DNA of 64,000 nt. Source: Nocardia brasiliensis. Lineage in GTDB: Bacteria > Actinomycetota > Actinomycetes > Mycobacteriales > Mycobacteriaceae. Position numbers and translations under genes: made by a program. Of this stretch, positions 26,611 to 38,024 are shown piece by piece (within the stretch, counting starts at the first letter, position 1; each line of letters starts with the position of its first letter). The DNA lies in contig NZ_CP046171.1 of NCBI RefSeq assembly GCF_011801125.1, forward strand, positions 7,068,001-7,132,000, read 5' to 3'. The notes under the pieces are model-generated. The model saw nothing but the letters and a program-made list of their open reading frames with translations. It did no database searches and was not told where the DNA came from.

Positions 26611-27081
26611 TCACCAGCGGTAGTGCGCGAAGGCCCGGTTCGACTCGGCCATCTTGTGGGTGTCCTCGCGACGCTTGACCGAGGCACCGAGACCATTGCT
26701 GGCATCGAGCAGCTCGTTGGCGAGACGCTCGACCATGGTCTTCTCGCGACGCGCCCGCGAGAAGTTCACGAGCCAGCGCAGCGCAAGGGTGTTGGCGCGG
26801 CCGGGACGAACCTCGACCGGCACCTGGTAGGTGGCGCCACCGACGCGGCGCGGCTTCACCTCGAGCGACGGCTTGACGTTGTCGAGCGCGCGCTTGAGGG
26901 TGACGACCGGATCGGTGCCGGTCTTGTCGCGTGCCTGCTCCAGCGCGCCGTAGACGATGCGCTCGGCGGTGGACTTCTTGCCGTCCAGCAGGATCTTGTT
27001 GACCAGCTGAGTGACCAGCGGCGAACCGTAGACCGGGTCGTTGATCAGCGGACGCTTGGGTGCGGGGCCCTTGCGTGGCAT
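26611..27081 (-). CDS. rpsG: 30S ribosomal protein S7
   Basis: The standard 156-residue S7 ([20 protein letters not shown] at the start), which nucleates the head of the 30S subunit. It begins 1 bp after the rpsL stop codon, so the two are translationally coupled. Ribosomal proteins of this operon usually include the site of autoregulation, and S7 is the known repressor in E. coli; whether that holds here cannot be seen. Confidence 0.98.
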   Translation of the reverse strand: MPRKGPAPKRPLINDPVYGSPLVTQLVNKILLDGKKSTAERIVYGALEQARDKTGTDPVVTLKRALDNVKPSLEVKPRRVGGATYQVPVEVRPGRANTLALRWLVNFSRARREKTMVERLANELLDASNGLGASVKRREDTHKMAESNRAFAHYRW

Positions 27082-27082
27082 A

Positions 27083-27457
27083 TCAGCTCTTCTCCTTCTT
27101 GGCGCCGTAACGGCTGCGGGCCTGCTTGCGGTTCTTCACACCCTGGGTGTCGAGCGAGCCGCGGATGATCTTGTAGCGCACACCGGGGAGGTCCTTCACA
27201 CGACCGCCGCGCACGAGCACCATCGAGTGCTCCTGGAGGTTGTGGCCCTCACCCGGGATGTAGGCCGTGACCTCGACCTGGCTGGTCAGGCGAACACGCG
27301 CGACCTTACGCAGCGCGGAGTTCGGCTTCTTCGGGGTCGTGGTGTACACGCGGGTGCACACGCCACGACGCTGCGGGCTCCCCTTGAGGGCCGCGGTCTT
27401 GGTCTTCGCGACCTTGTCGCGGCGACCCTTGCGGACCAGCTGGTTGATCGTTGGCAT
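27083..27457 (-). CDS. rpsL: 30S ribosomal protein S12
   Basis: A 124-residue S12, first gene of the str operon. ATG at 27457 ([15 protein letters not shown]). The decoding-centre residues are wild type: Lys43 in [11 protein letters not shown] and Lys88 in [11 protein letters not shown], the two sites where streptomycin resistance usually arises. The operon promoter must lie in the 269 bp up to the DUF3558 gene. Confidence 0.98.
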   Translation of the reverse strand: MPTINQLVRKGRRDKVAKTKTAALKGSPQRRGVCTRVYTTTPKKPNSALRKVARVRLTSQVEVTAYIPGEGHNLQEHSMVLVRGGRVKDLPGVRYKIIRGSLDTQGVKNRKQARSRYGAKKEKS

Positions 27458-27726
27458 AGACCGGCTTTCCTTATTAGTTAACGCGGTGTCTGGAACTTCA
27501 TGTCTGTTAATCGAGCTTTCACCCGCACGTCCAACCACGTTTCTCGCGTCCCGAGGTCGGGCGTGTCGCGCGCGGCGCAGGGCCCGAATTACGGGCACGC
27601 TGGAGGTGTCAGCCGCTTTCGCTGGCCTACGGTCACGCACGAACTTGCCCGCATGCTTCCGGGCACAGCGATCCACGATACTCGGGGTCGCGACACAGGG
27701 TCAAAGCGGGGTGTCTGGAGACCCCG

Positions 27727-28296
27727 TCACCTGGCCAAGTTCAGGGTCAACTCTACGAGCTTCTTCGCGCCCGCGCACGGATCCGGATGCGCCGATCCCG
27801 GGCGATAGTTGATCCAGAACCCGATCACGCCCTGATCCGCCGCGCCCGCGCTGACCCCGCAGGAGTCGGGGTCGTTCGGCCGCCGGATCTCCAGCGCGCG
27901 CCGCCCCTCGATCGTGACGTTGGTGGTGGTGTAGCCGAGTTTGTCGTTGGTGGTCTTCTCGTTGTTCAGCGCGCCGATCTCGTACCAGTTCAGCGTGACC
28001 ATGGCATTGCCGCCCGGTGCGCCCTGCACGTCCCACATGCAGATCGCACCGTAGAAGGAGGGCTGCGGGAACGCTTCCTTGGCGCCGACCGCCTCGGCGA
28101 TCTGATCGAGCCGCACCACCTCGCATTCGCGAAGCAGCTTGTCGAACTTGGTGTTCACGCTCTCGCCGGTGCCGGAGCCTGCCGGAAAGGCCTCGCCGCT
28201 GATCGTCTGTCCGCAGCCCGAAGCGGCGGCAGCGAGAGTCAACACGGTGGCCGCGGTGAGTATTCCGCGGGTCAGGTCACGACGCCGCATTGCCAT
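27727..28296 (-). CDS. DUF3558 lipoprotein
   Basis: A 189-residue lipoprotein: signal LTAATVLTLAAAASGC with the lipobox Cys near 28, then a DUF3558 domain with the family's disulfide pair (LRECEVVRLD to ICMWDV) and a second pair (DSCGVS, DPCAGAKK). DUF3558 proteins are abundant in mycolata cell envelopes; their role is unknown. Start chosen at 28296 (MAMRRRDL) with GGGACGG upstream. It lies 14 bp after a paralogue, forming a two-gene operon convergent to nothing and 269 bp before rpsL. Confidence 0.85.
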   Translation of the reverse strand: MAMRRRDLTRGILTAATVLTLAAAASGCGQTISGEAFPAGSGTGESVNTKFDKLLRECEVVRLDQIAEAVGAKEAFPQPSFYGAICMWDVQGAPGGNAMVTLNWYEIGALNNEKTTNDKLGYTTTNVTIEGRRALEIRRPNDPDSCGVSAGAADQGVIGFWINYRPGSAHPDPCAGAKKLVELTLNLAR

Positions 28297-28310
28297 TGCC
28301 GTCCGTCCCC

Positions 28311-28835
28311 TCACTTCAGCCGCTGCACGGTCAGTTCGGCGAGTTTGCGCATCCGATCGCACGGGTTGCCGTCCGGGGGGAACACACCGAAGGACATCGA
28401 CCATTCGAAGAAGTCGTCATCGAGTTGCACGGCCAGATCGCAGACCGCGCCGCCCGGCTCGAGTGCCTGCCATCCACTGCGACCGCCGACATCGATCGTT
28501 TGTGGATTGCGTCCCTGCGTCGAGACCCACGCCTTCTCTCGCGCGATCGGGCTGCCTCGATAGGAGGCGAAGGTGACGCTGGGCGAACCGTACCCGGCCG
28601 ACTGCCAATTGCAGCCGACCGAATTCTTCAGCACCTGGGAAATCTGGCCGAGGCCCGCGGTATCGCGCACCTCGTCGTCGGTGACATGCCCGCACTCCCC
28701 GACGAACGGACCGAGCGTGGCGACCTTCGGCGGCGGCCGCAATGGGGTGGCGTCATCGGAGTCGCCGCCGGAGCCGCACGCCGTCAGCACCAGAGACAGC
28801 ACTGCCGCACAGCCCGCCAACGCCCCTATCCGCAT
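28311..28835 (-). CDS. DUF3558 lipoprotein
   Basis: A 174-residue paralogue of the next gene. The signal peptide ends LSLVLTACGSGG with lipobox Cys20; the mature domain has GECGHVTDDE and VGCNWQSAG (first disulfide) and a NPCDRMRKLAELTVQRL tail that mirrors the partner's CAGAKKLVELTLNLA. Both are probably anchored on the outer face of the membrane. The same DUF3558-like cysteine pattern appears in the outer domains of the kinases at 36-40 kb. Confidence 0.85.
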   Translation of the reverse strand: MRIGALAGCAAVLSLVLTACGSGGDSDDATPLRPPPKVATLGPFVGECGHVTDDEVRDTAGLGQISQVLKNSVGCNWQSAGYGSPSVTFASYRGSPIAREKAWVSTQGRNPQTIDVGGRSGWQALEPGGAVCDLAVQLDDDFFEWSMSFGVFPPDGNPCDRMRKLAELTVQRLK

Positions 28836-28882
28836 GCTTGCACTCTACCTAGGCGAACCGGCGAAATCGGGAACGTGCGAAC

Positions 28883-29095
28883 TCACTGACCACCGTCGGG
28901 GACGCGTAACTCGTAGGCGTGCATCGACTCGATGTAGACGCACTGGGCCGGGCCGGACTTGTAGCGCGACATGGCGGACAGGCAGTCGTCGAGGGTCGGA
29001 TAGTAGGAGGGGGCGGGTTCGGCGTGCGCCGTCGCGCCCGCCCCCAGGGCGAGCGCGACGGCCAGCGAGACCGCTGCGGCAGATCTGTCGAGCAC
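28883..29095 (-). CDS. Small secreted protein, 70 residues
   Basis: GTG at 29095 follows GGGGGAGGG. A Sec signal peptide (LAVALALGAGATAHA) is cleaved after about residue 25, leaving roughly 45 residues with two cysteines (DDCLSAM and AQCVYIE) that could pair. No family recognised; many small exported proteins of Nocardia look like this. It lies on the same strand between hpd and the DUF3558 pair. Confidence 0.7.
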   Translation of the reverse strand: MLDRSAAAVSLAVALALGAGATAHAEPAPSYYPTLDDCLSAMSRYKSGPAQCVYIESMHAYELRVPDGGQ

Positions 29096-29165
29096 TGCGG
29101 CCCTCCCCCAGCATCCGGCGATGAACCCTCGGAGCGTACTGCCGGTTACTCAGGGCCACAACCGA

Positions 29166-31090
<1,925 letters not shown>

Positions 31091-31094
31091 CGGG

Positions 31095-32204
31095 TCAGGG
31101 ACGCAGGTCGGCGTCGACGTCGAGGATCTCCACCCTCGGCTCCTTGTCCGCCTCCATGAAGGCAAGCAGCGCATGGCTTTCCGCGTCGACGGCGGCACGC
31201 TCGGCCCTGGTCCACTTGCGGGTGGGGCTGATCCGCAGCCGGGCGACGCCGGCGTCCGCGAAGATCTTGTACAGCCCGGCGACGTAGCCGTCGACCAGCA
31301 CCGGCGCCACCGCGGCGGCGAAGCGGCGCAGGTGCGGCGCGTCGCCGTCGGGCACGATCCTGGTCCGATCCTGGTGCGAGAGCACCGCGTTGTCGTACCA
31401 GCCGAGCAGCCGCACCGGGGCGGGCAGTTCCGGATCCGCCAGCACACCGTCGGCGACGTCGTAGAGCGTGCGGCCGCGGTCGTCGGTGTAGGTCCGCACC
31501 CGGTCCCCGAGCTGTGCGATCGCCTGCTTCATGCCGAGCATCCGCGACCAGGTCTGCATGTCCATGGTGCTGGCCGGGCCGAACGCGCGCAGATAGCGAA
31601 ACAGCAACTCCGCCAGCGGATAGCTCGGATCGAGCGGCGTGCCGAGCCACGGCTCGACCCGCGACCAGATCGGCCTGCTGCTGTCCTTCCACTTGCCGCG
31701 CGGCGGGGTCTGCAACACCGGCAGCTGGTAGAGCCAGGTCTGCACGACCATGCTCGGATTGCGGTCGGGATAGATCTTCTCGGCCGCCGCGCGCAGGGCG
31801 GCGGCCGACATCGGTTCGTCACCGAGCACCCGTTCGCCGTGCGCGCGGACCTCGTCGGGGTCCAGCCCGATCATCGCCCCGTAGTTGAAACCCTTTCGGA
31901 AGGGCACCTTTTCGAGCTCCGGCTGGATGTGCGGCGCGATCCGTAACGCGTCGGGCGGGGTCACCAGGTGAATGGTGCCGCGCATCAGGGTGATCCGGAC
32001 CAGCGATCGGTCCTCGAGCGCCGTGGACACCGTCTCCGGATCGAAGTCCGCGATCCGGCTCCACAGCGCGACGAACGGCGGCGGGGAGTCCTGCGCCTGC
32101 AAACCGACGAGGTGATCACACATCTCGTGCGCCGAGAGGCGCGAGCGCTCCAGCAGATGCTGGCGAGCCAGCAGGGTTCGGTTCAATACCCGGTTGCACA
32201 GCAT
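31095..32204 (-). CDS. Winged-helix AlkZ-like DNA-binding protein
   Basis: A 369-residue protein of the AlkZ/YcaQ family (HTH_42). The typical opening NRTLLARQHLLERS leads to the GLQAQDSPPP loop, which includes the Gln/Asp active-site motif of these glycosylases; RITLMRGTIHLV and RGKWKDSS-like parts follow. AlkZ and YcaQ unhook DNA crosslinks, but many actinobacterial members are untested. It is convergent to the Lrp gene, with 4 bp between stops. Confidence 0.8.
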   Translation of the reverse strand: MLCNRVLNRTLLARQHLLERSRLSAHEMCDHLVGLQAQDSPPPFVALWSRIADFDPETVSTALEDRSLVRITLMRGTIHLVTPPDALRIAPHIQPELEKVPFRKGFNYGAMIGLDPDEVRAHGERVLGDEPMSAAALRAAAEKIYPDRNPSMVVQTWLYQLPVLQTPPRGKWKDSSRPIWSRVEPWLGTPLDPSYPLAELLFRYLRAFGPASTMDMQTWSRMLGMKQAIAQLGDRVRTYTDDRGRTLYDVADGVLADPELPAPVRLLGWYDNAVLSHQDRTRIVPDGDAPHLRRFAAAVAPVLVDGYVAGLYKIFADAGVARLRISPTRKWTRAERAAVDAESHALLAFMEADKEPRVEILDVDADLRP

Positions 32205-32235
32205 GTGGTGTTCCCTGGGGTTGCTTCGCCGCGCC

Positions 32236-33210
32236 TCAGCGCAGCGTGACCACGACCTTGCCGGTCGCTGTGCGGTTGTCCAGCGAGGCCACCGCCTCGG
32301 CCGCGCGCTCCAGCGGATACAGCACCGGCTCCGGCGCCGCGATCTCGCCGCTCGCCAGCAGCGGTTCCACCTCGGCCCACTGTTCGGCCAGGTAGCCGGG
32401 ATGGGTCATCACCCATTCGCCCCAGGCCGCGCCGGTCACCTCGACGTTCTTGAGCAGCAGGCGATTCACCTTCACGGTGGGGATCTCCCCCGCGGTGAAG
32501 CCGACGACCAGCAGCCTGCCCGCCGACGCGAGCGAGCGGATGCTGTCGGTGAACCGGTCACCGCCGACCGGGTCGAGCACGATGTCCACGCCGCGCCCAC
32601 CGGTCAGTTCCTTGACCGCGGCGAGCCAGCCGTCGGTGAGCACCACGTCGGTCGCGCCGTTGGCGCGCGCCACCTCGGCCTTGGCCTCGGTGCTGACCAC
32701 CGCGATCACCCGGCCCGCGCCGAGCGCGGCCGCCATCCGCAGGGTCGAGGTGCCGATCCCGCCCGCGGCGCCGTGCACCAGCACGGTCTCGCCCGCGGCC
32801 AGCCTGCCGCGGTTGCACAGGCAGAAGTGCACGGTGAGGTCGTTGAACAGGATGCCAGCACCGGCTTCGAGCGAGACGTTGTCGGGCAGGCGGAACACCA
32901 TCTGCGCGGGCGCGACGGCGACCTCGCCCATGGCGTTGCCGAGCAGGGTCAGCGCCACCACCCGATCGCCGGGCGCGACGTGCGCGTCCGCGGGCGCCTC
33001 GCGCACGGTGCCCGCCACCTCACCGCCGACCACGAACGGCAGTTCCGGCTTCATCTGGTAGAGCCCGCGGGTCATGAGCACATCGGGAAACGCGACACCG
33101 GCCGCGTGCACGTCGATCACCACGCCACCCGGATAGGCGGCGGGCTCCGGAATGTCGACGATCTCGATCGATTCCGGTCCCTCGAGCTTGCTGACCTGGG
33201 CTGCGCGCAT
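32236..33210 (-). CDS. NADPH:quinone oxidoreductase-type zinc-free alcohol dehydrogenase
   Basis: A 324-residue MDR-superfamily reductase. The GroES-like N-terminal domain is followed by the nucleotide site VLVHGAAGGIGTSTLRMAAALGA. The zinc-ligand cysteines of alcohol dehydrogenases are missing, which points to a quinone or enone reductase of the QOR type. ATG at 33210 (MRAAQVSKLEGPE). It sits about 30 bp before the AlkZ-like gene on the same strand and could be in one unit with it. Confidence 0.85.
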   Translation of the reverse strand: MRAAQVSKLEGPESIEIVDIPEPAAYPGGVVIDVHAAGVAFPDVLMTRGLYQMKPELPFVVGGEVAGTVREAPADAHVAPGDRVVALTLLGNAMGEVAVAPAQMVFRLPDNVSLEAGAGILFNDLTVHFCLCNRGRLAAGETVLVHGAAGGIGTSTLRMAAALGAGRVIAVVSTEAKAEVARANGATDVVLTDGWLAAVKELTGGRGVDIVLDPVGGDRFTDSIRSLASAGRLLVVGFTAGEIPTVKVNRLLLKNVEVTGAAWGEWVMTHPGYLAEQWAEVEPLLASGEIAAPEPVLYPLERAAEAVASLDNRTATGKVVVTLR

Positions 33211-33412
33211 CTGCCGACCTCTCTGTCCTGGCATCGGCTCGTCCGGCGCCGACGCCGCCGTGATCAACATAACTGACGCCGCGGTAGGTAGTCCTTTTTC
33301 GCGACCACTCTGCCGGACTGCCACCGACTGCCGACCTGCGCTCGACAACCGTGCCGACCAGCCGATTTTGCTATGCTGACCGCGACCTACGGTCGGGCGG
33401 GAAGGGGGACTC

Positions 33413-33736
33413 ATGGTCGAACGTAATCAGCCACCTGCGACGAACATGCAGGTCGATCCAGCGGCGCTGCGATCGTTCGCGCAAACACTCGACACCGAGG
33501 CAAGCGAGGTCGGCGGGCTCAATTCGGGCAGCGCGTTCACCGACGCGGCAACCGCGCTGCCCGGCACCGAATTCGGCGCCGCGGCCCAGCAGGCCGACGA
33601 TGTCGTGCATCGGTGCCTGCAGCGGATCGGCGGCAGGCTCACCACCCTCGCGGGCACCATGCACAATGCCGCGGGCAAATACGAACTGGCCGAAGACGAC
33701 TTCGCCGCGAAGCTCCGCTCGATCGGACTGTCATGA
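33413..33736 (+). CDS. Small helical type VII secretion-associated protein (EspC-like)
   Basis: A 107-residue protein with the two-helix make-up of the EspC/DUF2580 or WXG100 group: helix 1 around MQVDPAALRSFAQTLDTEA, a turn, and helix 2 through AGTMHNAAGKYELAEDDFAA. The turn does not hold a clear WXG. ATG behind GGGGGA. Its stop overlaps the next gene's start (ATGA), so it is probably exported or paired with that transglycosylase, as partner or chaperone. No ESX core gene is in the window. Confidence 0.7.
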   Translation: MVERNQPPATNMQVDPAALRSFAQTLDTEASEVGGLNSGSAFTDAATALPGTEFGAAAQQADDVVHRCLQRIGGRLTTLAGTMHNAAGKYELAEDDFAAKLRSIGLS

Positions 33737-34866
33737 CGCTCACCATCACCGACGTGGAGAACTGGAAGCCGGAACAGCTGACCACCGCGGGCAACCACGC
33801 GGGCACGATCTCGCAGGGCCTCGACACAGCGGTCGGCAAGGGTTCCTCGGCCACCGCCGCGCTCTCGGACGCCCAGAAGTGGTCGGGCAACGCGGGTGCC
33901 GCGGCGAACACCAGGATGGACACCGAGAAGACCCGCGCCTCCGCGGTCAGCGCCGCACTGCTGGAGCTGAAGACGGCGTTCACCGCCCAGGTAACCAACC
34001 TGTCCGAGGCGAAAACCAAGGTCCTGCAACTGCGCGACGACGCGGTCAACCAGCAGCCGCCCTTCGATGTCCAGGCCAACGGCACCGTCACCGCCGATAC
34101 CCGGATCGCGGCCCTGCGCGCGCACTCCGACAAGGCGAACGTCGAGAACCTCGTCCTCGACGAAACCCTCGCGGCCGCGACCCGCACCTGGGACCTGACC
34201 AATGCGCTCAAGTCCGCCGAAACCGTGGCAGGCCAAGCGAAGACGCAGGTGGACACGGCGGTCGGCAAGCTGGAGCAGGCCTTCGCCGGGCTCGGCGACC
34301 CCGGCGCGAATATCCCGGCACCGCCGGTGAGCACCGCGCCCGCCGGCGTCACGGCGCCGGTGACGAGCAAACCGTCCTCGAACGGGTCGAGCTACCTGAC
34401 GAGCGGCACGCACCACGGCAGCGGCAACGGTTATTCCTCCGGCAGCCCCTATACGGGCAGCTATTCCGGCGGGCCGAGTTCGTCCGCGCCGACCGGTCCG
34501 ATGCCGAGTGGCGACGTCGCGAAATGGATCGCCGAGGCGAAACAGAAACTCATCGAAATGGGTTACAAGCCCGAGGATATCGACGAGCGCGCGATCGCGC
34601 TGATCATCCAGCACGAGTCCAGCGGTAATCCGTACGCCGAGAACCGCACCGACATCAACTGGATCAACGGCCACCCGTCGAAGGGGCTCATGCAGACGAT
34701 CGACAGCACGTTCAACGCCTACAAGGCACCCGGGCACGACGATATCTGGAATCCGGTGGACAACATCATCGCCGGCGTGCGCTATTCCATCGATACCTAC
34801 GGCTCGGTCACCAATGTCCCCGGCGTGGTGGCGGTCAATTCCGGAAGTGCCTACCGCGGTTACTGA
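33733..34866 (+). CDS. WXG100-like lytic transglycosylase
   Basis: A 377-residue protein with an N-terminal helical domain of about 190 residues (MTLTITDVENWKPEQLTTAG, including DAQKWSGNAGA, a W-S-G turn), a Pro/Ser/Gly-rich linker (residues 195-255) and a C-terminal SLT domain. The catalytic Glu is in LIIQHESSGNPYAE, followed by GLMQTIDSTFNAY and NIIAGVRYSIDTYGS. It lacks a Sec signal, so export through a type VII system is likely. It would cut peptidoglycan glycan strands, as a wall-remodelling enzyme or as an antibacterial effector. Confidence 0.8.
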   Translation: MTLTITDVENWKPEQLTTAGNHAGTISQGLDTAVGKGSSATAALSDAQKWSGNAGAAANTRMDTEKTRASAVSAALLELKTAFTAQVTNLSEAKTKVLQLRDDAVNQQPPFDVQANGTVTADTRIAALRAHSDKANVENLVLDETLAAATRTWDLTNALKSAETVAGQAKTQVDTAVGKLEQAFAGLGDPGANIPAPPVSTAPAGVTAPVTSKPSSNGSSYLTSGTHHGSGNGYSSGSPYTGSYSGGPSSSAPTGPMPSGDVAKWIAEAKQKLIEMGYKPEDIDERAIALIIQHESSGNPYAENRTDINWINGHPSKGLMQTIDSTFNAYKAPGHDDIWNPVDNIIAGVRYSIDTYGSVTNVPGVVAVNSGSAYRGY

Positions 34867-34875
34867 TACGGGCGC

Positions 34876-36081
34876 TCAGCGGGTATTCGCGAACAGCGCG
34901 TACTGAGCGGCCGCACGTTGCTGGGTGTCCAGCAGCTGCTGGCCGATGATCAGCGCGGCGTATTCGTGATAGGCGACGAAGCACCGGAACTGCGCGCTCT
35001 TGGTCACGTTGTAGCTCTGCAGGCACCGCGCGTCCGGCACGTCCTCTGGCGGATCGAAGGCCCGCCGGTCGGCCGGGTTGTCCAATTCCACCGACTCGGT
35101 GACGAATCGCTGCGCCGCGGCCGCGTCCCGGGTGCGGAAGACGAAAACGCTCGGCGTCATCGCGACGCGATCGACCCCGGCCCGGCGCAGCACCGGATAG
35201 CGGCCGGACTGATCGAGGATGTAGTTGAGATACGCACGCAGGCTCAGCACGACCTCGCCCTGACCGTCGGGTGGGTCCACGGTGCCGGCCGGGTGCAGGG
35301 TCCGGGTGAGGACGCGGTCCGGATCCTGTTGGAGCTTGCCGAATTGGTTGGTCGGCGTCGGCGTGAACCGGTCCAGCGTGGGCAGTTCCGCGTCCAGATA
35401 TTTCTGGGTGATGCCGATCAGCCGGTCCAGATCGGTGGTGCGCGCGTCGGCGAGCGTGCTGATCACGAATACGCCGTGCGCGGTCGTGCTGCCCAGGGTG
35501 GGCACCGCGGGCCGCCAATGCGCGCCGGAGCCAGGGTATTTCGGCAGCCGCACGGCGGCGTTGTCCGGACTGAGCCCGAAATCGACCGCGTTCATCTCCG
35601 CCGCGGCGGACTTCGCCGCGTCCTTGTCCGGGAACCGCAGCACCGTGACGGTGAGTCCCTCCCGTTCGCGACTGCCCTCCGTCGCGCGGGTCAGCGGCAG
35701 CACCGCGTCGGCCGAACCCGTGGAGAAGCCGACGATGAAGCCGTGCTGCTGCAGCACCGGCAGCACCGGCTCGGCGAGATAGCTGGTCAAGGTCTGCACA
35801 CCGGTGTGCACCTGCGCCGACGCACCCGCGGAGTACTTCTCGTCCACCTCGTGCGGGCTCATCACGGCATCGGCCAGCCGCACGCCCTCCAGCCGGGCGT
35901 AGCCGACGGGATCCAGGCTCGACGCGATTCTCGGCACCGCCGTCGGATACCCACCGACATCGAGCTTGCGGGTGTCGGCCTCCCCCGGCAGCGCGGTGCC
36001 GCTTACCCCGCCACAGCCACAGAGCGCGAACAGGGCGGCGCAGGCCAAGACCAGACCGCGCGAGAGCGCGACCGCCCGCAT
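34876..36081 (-). CDS. Envelope lipoprotein (DUF7373-like)
   Basis: A 401-residue lipoprotein with signal LVLACAALFALCGC and lipobox Cys near 22-24. The mature part has two mixed domains with the pieces GYPTAVPRIASSLDPVGYA and SLRAYLNYILDQSGRYP, which match a mycolata lipoprotein family I know only as DUF7373. Two late cysteines (ARCLQSY, FRCFVAY) may pair. Its ATG overlaps the stop of the upstream kinase (ATGA), so it is the last gene of a three-gene operon and may be a ligand or target of those kinases. Confidence 0.75.
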   Translation of the reverse strand: MRAVALSRGLVLACAALFALCGCGGVSGTALPGEADTRKLDVGGYPTAVPRIASSLDPVGYARLEGVRLADAVMSPHEVDEKYSAGASAQVHTGVQTLTSYLAEPVLPVLQQHGFIVGFSTGSADAVLPLTRATEGSREREGLTVTVLRFPDKDAAKSAAAEMNAVDFGLSPDNAAVRLPKYPGSGAHWRPAVPTLGSTTAHGVFVISTLADARTTDLDRLIGITQKYLDAELPTLDRFTPTPTNQFGKLQQDPDRVLTRTLHPAGTVDPPDGQGEVVLSLRAYLNYILDQSGRYPVLRRAGVDRVAMTPSVFVFRTRDAAAAQRFVTESVELDNPADRRAFDPPEDVPDARCLQSYNVTKSAQFRCFVAYHEYAALIIGQQLLDTQQRAAAQYALFANTR

Positions 36082-38024
36082 CAGCGCACCACCGGCAGAT
36101 TGCCCATGATGTTGCGCAGAATATCCTGTGCGGCAAGGCATTTGAACTCCGGATGGGCCGCCATGGCCGGATTCTCCACCTGCACCGTCACCACTTCCGC
36201 TGTCCCCTCCCGGCCGGGCCGGTACACCGCCTGCCGAATACAGGCGGGCGCGCTCAGATCCTGTTCGTCGACATTGACGATGTTGCCGCCGCCGAGATCG
36301 ATCACGATCGGCTTGTCCGGCTGCGGGGGCGGCGGCATCCGCTCCAGCCGGACCTCGACCGTGTTGCCGCCCGCCCACTTGCACGAGTGCAACGTGTCGG
36401 CGTCGCCGCGCAGCTGACGGCCGATGCTGAGCTTGGCGACATCGACGTCGACCAGCGAGCACGGATCGATCCGAGCCAGCGACCGGCGCACGTCGGGCAG
36501 CCGCGGCCCGCCGCCGGCCAGCCGCGGCGCGAACCGCGTCACCGCCTCGTCGGCCACCGAGCACAGCTTGTCCGCGGCCCCCGCGCCGCGCACCCGGGCG
36601 ACGACGGCGAACTGCGGTTCGGTCACGGCGGGCAGCAGCGCACGGCCGCAGGTGCCGTCCGGCGCCGCGGTATCCCGCAGCACCGGCGCGCCCTCGACCG
36701 TGGTGCCGGTCGCCACGAAACCGTCGCCGCGCGCGATCTCGAGGGTGAATTGATAGTCACCGGCGGCCGCAGCGCACGTGCCCCACCGGGTCGAGTGCGG
36801 CTTCTGCGTCCAGTCCCCCAGCGCGGGCACCAGCGGTTCTTTCATCGCCGCGCAGAGATCGACGGCACGCAGTTTGGTCAGGTTGAGCGCGCCGAGCGAA
36901 TTCGCCTGCGGCACGGTCGATTCCTCGCCGCCGCCCCAGGCGAACGCGCCGACCACCACGGCGCCGACGAGTAGTACCGCACCGGCCAGCGCGCCGATAC
37001 GCAGCCGGGCCCGGCGCCGCAGCTCGTCGCTGATCCTGGCCTCGGCGACGAGCATGCCGAGGCGGGTATCGAAGTCACCACCCGGTTGGGCCTGCTCGGG
37101 CGCCGCGCCGACGGCGGTGAACTGTGTCGCTTCCGGGTCGGCCAGCAGTGCCGACAGCTCCGTGCCCTGCCGCCGGATCGCGTCGTGCACGGCGGGCGAC
37201 CACAGCGCGCCGCAGGCGCGCACGCCGCCGAGGAAGTCCAGGATCTGGCCGGGGGTGGGCCTGGCCTGCGGGTCCTTGGCCAGGCACGGTTCGACCAGGG
37301 CGCGGACCTCGGCGGGCAGATCGGTCAGGTCGGGATCGACGTGCACGATGTTGTACAGCGTGGTCGGCAGCGACGGTCCCGCGAACGGGCTGGCCCCACC
37401 GGCCGCCATGGCGAGCACCGCGCCGAGGGAGAAGACGTCACTGGCAGGCGTCAACGGCTGCGATTCGGCCTGCTCCGGCGACATGAACGCGGGCGAGCCG
37501 ATGATCGAGCCGGTCCCGGTCAGCTCTGAGCGTCCCTCGGCCGCGCGCGCGATGCCGAAATCGATCACGCGCGGCCCGTCCTCGGCCAGGATGACGTTGG
37601 CGGGCTTGAGATCTCGATGAATCAGGCCGACACCGTGAATCGCGTGCATGGCCGAGGCCAGCCCGACGGCGAGGGTCCGGATCTGTTCGGCGTCGAGCGG
37701 GCCGTATTCCTTCACCGCCCGGTCCAGCGGCAACCCCGGCACGAAAACCGAGGCCAGCCAGGGCATCTCGGAGTCGACATCGAAATCTACGACGGCGGCG
37801 GTGAAGGCGCCCGACACCCGCGTCGAGGTCTGCACCTCGCGCCGGAAGCGCGACAGGAAGTCCGACTCGTCGACCAGATGCGCGTGCACCTGCTTGATGG
37901 CGACCAGGCGGCCGTCGGGTCCGGCCCCGAGCAGCACCCGGCCCATCGCCCCGGCCCCGAGCACGCCGAGCAGCCGATATCGACCGATCTGCGTGGGGTC
38001 GGTGGGCTCCAGGCGCGTCACCAT
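36081..38024 (-). CDS. Receptor Ser/Thr protein kinase with two DUF3558-like outer domains
   Basis: A 647-residue PknB-type kinase. The glycine loop is GVLGAGAMGRV, the ATP lysine Lys44, the catalytic loop HRDLKPAN (Asp138) and the metal site DFG (Asp155). A single membrane segment spans about 343-363. Outside are two repeats of a domain with a Cys-Cys pair: VDLCAAMKEPL to WGTCAAAAG, and RIDPCSLVDVDVA to LHSCKWAGG; the D-P-C-S-L core is that of DUF3558. ATG at 38024 overlaps the stop of a second kinase. The outer part probably senses an envelope ligand. Confidence 0.9.
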   Translation of the reverse strand: MVTRLEPTDPTQIGRYRLLGVLGAGAMGRVLLGAGPDGRLVAIKQVHAHLVDESDFLSRFRREVQTSTRVSGAFTAAVVDFDVDSEMPWLASVFVPGLPLDRAVKEYGPLDAEQIRTLAVGLASAMHAIHGVGLIHRDLKPANVILAEDGPRVIDFGIARAAEGRSELTGTGSIIGSPAFMSPEQAESQPLTPASDVFSLGAVLAMAAGGASPFAGPSLPTTLYNIVHVDPDLTDLPAEVRALVEPCLAKDPQARPTPGQILDFLGGVRACGALWSPAVHDAIRRQGTELSALLADPEATQFTAVGAAPEQAQPGGDFDTRLGMLVAEARISDELRRRARLRIGALAGAVLLVGAVVVGAFAWGGGEESTVPQANSLGALNLTKLRAVDLCAAMKEPLVPALGDWTQKPHSTRWGTCAAAAGDYQFTLEIARGDGFVATGTTVEGAPVLRDTAAPDGTCGRALLPAVTEPQFAVVARVRGAGAADKLCSVADEAVTRFAPRLAGGGPRLPDVRRSLARIDPCSLVDVDVAKLSIGRQLRGDADTLHSCKWAGGNTVEVRLERMPPPPQPDKPIVIDLGGGNIVNVDEQDLSAPACIRQAVYRPGREGTAEVVTVQVENPAMAAHPEFKCLAAQDILRNIMGNLPVVR

